From positions 1 to 9,482 of the forward strand of contig JAUYDJ010000101.1 of assembly GCA_030690025.1 (NCBI GenBank): a DNA stretch of 9,482 nucleotides. The letters run 5' to 3'. This document shows, piece after piece, positions 7,749 through 9,482 of this stretch (within the stretch, counting starts at the first letter, position 1; each line of letters opens with the position of its first letter). The notes under the pieces are model-generated. The model made no database searches and was not told the DNA's origin. It saw only the letters and a program-made list of their open reading frames with translations. This DNA is from Chloroflexota bacterium (GTDB lineage: Bacteria > Chloroflexota > Dehalococcoidia > Dehalococcoidales > JAUYDJ01). Position numbers and translations under genes: made by a program.

Positions 7749-8348
7749 CTATCCGAACAAGTTCAACTGCTGCGGTGGCGATTTGGTTTCGGTCACGCTC
7801 TCTGTCCTCGCCAGAAGCGGGGGAATCTTTAGTACATCCTGCTCAATCACCGGGCGTAGGCTCTGCTGGTGCAGCGCTGCCGCCGGGTGGTACATGGCAA
7901 AATAGATTACGCCATCACGCTTGCGGGCCGTGCCGTGCACCTTGCTTATGCTCTCCCCTGGGAAGAACTTACCCAGCGAGTAGCGTCCCAGGGTAATAAT
8001 CATGCGGGGATGGATTATCTCCATCTGGCGTTCCAGCCACTGGTGACAGGCGGTTATTTCCGCGGGCAAAGGTTCACGGTTTCCCGGCGGGCGGCTCTTG
8101 ACTACATTGGTTATGTAAACCTGTTCACGCTTCAGATTAATTAAGGCCAGCAGGCTGTCCAGATATTGTCCCGCCGGCCCCACAAACGGACGCCCCTGCT
8201 GGTCTTCATGCCAGCCCGGCGCCTCCCCGATGAACATTATTTCGGCGTTCTCCGGTCCCTCACCGGGTACTGGCCTGGTGCGCGACTTAGCCAGGTCGCA
8301 GCGTCGGCAGGCCGCGATTTCCTTATAAAGTTCGCTTAAGGCTGACAT
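7749..8348 (-). CDS. Family 4 uracil-DNA glycosylase, with altered cluster ligand and clamp-like tail
   Basis: It removes uracil from DNA to start base excision repair. The 199 residues show the family 4 layout: CRRC (C14, C17), motif 'GEAPG' (41-45), 'GRPFVGPAG' (52-60), 'YITNVVKSRPPGNREP' (78-93), C101 and the motif 'MYHPAA' with H154. Family 4 enzymes carry a [4Fe-4S] cluster held by four Cys; here C14, C17 and C101 are present, but the usual third Cys in 'KCRPP' is Ser85 (AGC codon, one base from TGC). Ser might still bind the cluster, or the cluster may be altered or lost. The C-terminus 'PPQQLNLFG' holds QLNLF (194-198), close to the bacterial beta-clamp-binding consensus QL[SD]LF and separated from the core by a flexible-looking tail. 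It is the first gene of the leftward operon with RNase J and ftsK, and a strong promoter precedes it. The ATG at 8348 has only a weak ribosome-binding site close by. Confidence 0.93.
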   Translation of the reverse strand: MSALSELYKEIAACRRCDLAKSRTRPVPGEGPENAEIMFIGEAPGWHEDQQGRPFVGPAGQYLDSLLALINLKREQVYITNVVKSRPPGNREPLPAEITACHQWLERQMEIIHPRMIITLGRYSLGKFFPGESISKVHGTARKRDGVIYFAMYHPAAALHQQSLRPVIEQDVLKIPPLLARTESVTETKSPPQQLNLFG

Positions 8349-8378
8349 CTCTTACTACGAAGCTGACCACTTGTGTCT

Positions 8379-8407
8379 ATGATAACACGGTTAGTATATT
8401 GAGTCAA
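8379..8407 (-). promoter_or_regulatory. Promoter of the glycosylase-RNase J-ftsK operon
   Basis: On the minus strand, -35 TTGACT (8402-8407, five of six to consensus) and -10 TATCAT (8379-8384, five of six) are separated by exactly 17 bp (8385-8401). Transcription would start near 8371-8373, giving a leader of about 24 bases before the ATG at 8348. This is the only good promoter seen for the operon; the genes are too tightly packed for others to be obvious. Confidence 0.75.
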
Positions 8408-8427
8408 TTTATGCCAGCCTCTGGTCT

Positions 8428-8460
8428 TCCCCCTTTGAAAAAGGGGGATGCAAGGGGGAT
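8428..8460. repeat. C5T3/A3G5 hairpin repeat with direct-repeat tail
   Basis: Arms TCCCCCTTT (8428-8436) and AAAGGGGGA (8440-8448) pair over 9 bp around a GAA loop. The right arm is then repeated directly: AAGGGGGAT occurs at 8441-8449 and again at 8452-8460. I recall this 'CCCCCTTT...AAGGGGGAT' pattern as a common dispersed element in several bacterial groups. It lies just upstream of the leftward promoter, outside it. It has no T-run suited to termination in either direction. Confidence 0.6.
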
Positions 8461-8526
8461 TTCAGCTGCTGCCCAATGACGCTGTGAAAGGTTGTCATAG
8501 CCACGAAAACAGGTCTCAGACTATTG

Positions 8527-8640
8527 TGTCATTCTGAAAGATTCATCCTGAAGGATTCTTCCTGAAGGAGGATGCCGCAGGCGGACGACTGAAGAATCCG
8601 TCAAAGAAAGAACGGATTCTTCGCTACGCTCAGAATGACA
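8527..8640. repeat. MITE-like inverted-repeat element ('HSERSEES' type)
   Basis: The ends are a perfect 11-bp inverted repeat, TGTCATTCTGA (8527-8537) and TCAGAATGACA (8630-8640). Inside is a second perfect hairpin, GAAGAATCCGT (8591-8601) and ACGGATTCTTC (8612-8622). The left part contains three degenerate 14-bp tandem copies (8531-8544, 8545-8558, 8559-8572) around the core TCCTGAAGGA. Read on the minus strand it encodes the 'CHSERSEESV' peptide, familiar from many genomes as a repeat-derived false protein. No transposase is nearby, so any mobility would have to be provided elsewhere. Confidence 0.75.
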
Positions 8641-8691
8641 GTGCGTGGGCGTTTTCGTTGTTCGTGGTGCCCGCGTAAATGGGCATGTAGG

Positions 8692-8764
8692 ATTGCGAGT
8701 CCCGATGAAATCGAGGACGAAGCAATCTCTACCTCCATTGGGATTGCTTCGCTTCGCTCGCAAT
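8692..8764. repeat. Second inverted-repeat element ('HCERSEAI' type)
   Basis: Ends ATTGCGAG (8692-8699) and CTCGCAAT (8757-8764) pair perfectly, and inner arms CGAAGCAATC (8718-8727) and GATTGCTTCG (8742-8751) form a 10-bp stem. The right end continues as GAC, as in the common GTCATTGCGAG terminus, while the left end reads GTAGGATTGCGAG and so looks eroded. On the minus strand it reads as 'RHCERSEAIPMEV', another familiar false-protein signature. It resembles the element at 8527-8640 in architecture but not in sequence. Confidence 0.72.
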
Positions 8765-8807
8765 GACGCACCAACCAAACGCAACCGGGACCCGGCATCC
8801 TGACAGT

Positions 8808-8836
8808 TTGACAGTACCAGATACAGTTGGTAGACT
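8808..8836 (+). promoter_or_regulatory. Promoter of glyA
   Basis: A perfect -35 TTGACA (8808-8813) is followed after exactly 17 bp by TAGACT (8831-8836, four of six to TATAAT). The start would be near 8843, giving a leader of only about 12 bases that begins at the ribosome-binding site GGGAG (8843-8847, seven bases before the ATG). The -35 lies within a short tandem TGACAGT (8801-8807 and 8809-8815), about 40 bp to the right of the second repeat element. Confidence 0.6.
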
Positions 8837-8854
8837 TTCAAAGGGAGAAAAGAT

Positions 8855-9482
8855 ATGAGTTTTTTAAGCCAGGTTGACCCGCAAGTCGGTCATGCCCTCC
8901 AGTTGGAAGCCAGGCGGCAGAAGGAAAGCATAAACCTCATTGCCTCGGAGAACTACGCCAGCCGGGCCGTGCTTGAAGCCGAAGGCTCCATTATGACCAA
9001 CAAGTACGCAGAAGGCTATCCCCGGCGCCGCTACTACGGCGGCTGCGAGAACATGGATACCGTGGAGAACCTGGCAATTGACCGTGCTAAAGAGCTATTT
9101 CACGCCGAACATGCTAACGTGCAGCCCCATAGCGGCGCCCAGGCCAACATGGCAGCATACTATGCCCTGCTGAATTACGGCGATACGGTCATTGGCATGA
9201 GCCTGGCTCACGGCGGGCACCTCACTCACGGCAGCAAGGTGAGCTTCTCCGGCAAATCCTATAATTTCATCTGCTATGGCGTTAGCCGGGAGACCGAGAG
9301 AATCGACTATAAAGAGTTGGAGAGACTAGCCCTGGAGAATAAGCCCAAGCTCATCGTGGCCGGGGGCAGCGCCTATCCCCGGATTATCGATTTTGAGCGT
9401 ATCCGACACATCGCCGACCGGGTTGGCGCTAAAGTTATGATTGATATGGCCCACACCGCCGGCATGATTGCCGTCGGCCTGC
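8855..9482 (+). CDS. glyA: Serine hydroxymethyltransferase (3' end beyond window)
   Basis: A PLP enzyme that interconverts serine plus tetrahydrofolate with glycine plus methylene-tetrahydrofolate, the main cytosolic source of one-carbon units. The first 209 codons are present, roughly half of a protein of about 415 residues. The start ATG at 8855 is supported by GGGAG at 8843-8847 and by the family-like opening '[15 protein letters not shown]'. Visible family motifs are '[11 protein letters not shown]', '[16 protein letters not shown]', '[13 protein letters not shown]' (PLP phosphate and substrate contacts), '[11 protein letters not shown]', and 'MIDMAHTAG', where D197 and H200 contact the cofactor ring. 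The catalytic Lys segment lies past the window edge. The gene is divergent from the repair operon and separated from it by the repeat-filled gap. Confidence 0.97.
   Translation, partial: MSFLSQVDPQVGHALQLEARRQKESINLIASENYASRAVLEAEGSIMTNKYAEGYPRRRYYGGCENMDTVENLAIDRAKELFHAEHANVQPHSGAQANMAAYYALLNYGDTVIGMSLAHGGHLTHGSKVSFSGKSYNFICYGVSRETERIDYKELERLALENKPKLIVAGGSAYPRIIDFERIRHIADRVGAKVMIDMAHTAGMIAVGL

Larger units (their letters stand above)
8349..8854. other. Gene-free divergent intergenic region filled with repeats
   Basis: About 500 bp between the divergently transcribed glycosylase and glyA. From left to right it holds the leftward promoter (8379-8407), a C/G-rich hairpin repeat (8428-8460), an unassigned stretch (8461-8526), a 114-bp inverted-repeat element (8527-8640), a further unassigned stretch, a second inverted-repeat element (8692-8764) and the glyA promoter with ribosome-binding site (8808-8847). 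Minus-strand reading frames here (8521-8841 and 8601-8798) are artefacts of the repeats. I see no tRNA, riboswitch or transposase. Confidence 0.8.

Noticed and set aside
8531..8572. CRISPR-like array
   Set aside because: The three 14-bp units are contiguous, degenerate and have no spacers; they are a local tandem expansion inside a repeat element.
8521..8841. A 106-residue minus-strand frame in the intergenic region, and an overlapping one at 8601-8798
   Set aside because: Both are read-throughs of palindromic repeats and contain the 'HSERSEES' and 'HCERSEAI' peptides known as repeat-derived false proteins; neither has a good ribosome-binding site or a domain.

Overview
The window is a DNA-repair and housekeeping segment of a bacterial chromosome, moderately GC-rich with dense genes. 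It is most likely from Chloroflexota, plausibly class Dehalococcoidia. This rests on recalled family features: the FtsK motor carries a 'QFGVEPG' stretch typical of that phylum, the uracil-DNA glycosylase is family 4, RNase J is present, and dispersed palindromic repeats fill the gaps. No rRNA or marker gene is present, so the assignment is tentative.

Left part, plus strand: ruvA enters at the left edge, missing only the first two bases of its start codon. Its stop is followed with no gap by the start of a 311-codon AT-richer gene with a C-terminal HEPN-like domain (RGKIVH motif). This gene looks like an acquired accessory insertion among repair genes. Next come a short gap with a CT-rich repeat fragment and a possible extended -10 promoter, then a complete uvrB. 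After uvrB lie two back-to-back perfect hairpins and a 49-codon, very basic GTG-start ORF. That ORF ends 2 bp from the convergent ftsK stop.

Middle, minus strand: family 4 uracil-DNA glycosylase, RNase J and ftsK form a tight leftward operon with gaps of 11 and 10 bp. A well-formed promoter (TTGACT, 17 bp, TATCAT) precedes the glycosylase. The glycosylase has Ser where family 4 enzymes usually have the third iron-sulfur Cys, and it ends in QLNLF, which resembles a beta-clamp-binding peptide.

Right part: about 500 bp without genes separates this operon from the divergent glyA (serine hydroxymethyltransferase), which runs off the right edge. The gap holds both divergent promoters and three kinds of dispersed palindromic repeat. 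Two of them give rise to misleading reading frames with 'HSERSEES' and 'HCERSEAI' peptides.

Functionally, ruvA (Holliday junction), uvrB (nucleotide excision repair), the glycosylase (base excision repair) and ftsK (chromosome segregation) share a genome-maintenance theme. RNase J handles RNA turnover and glyA one-carbon metabolism. The least explained items are the HEPN gene, the small basic ORF after uvrB, the glycosylase's altered cluster ligand and clamp-like tail, and the repeats.
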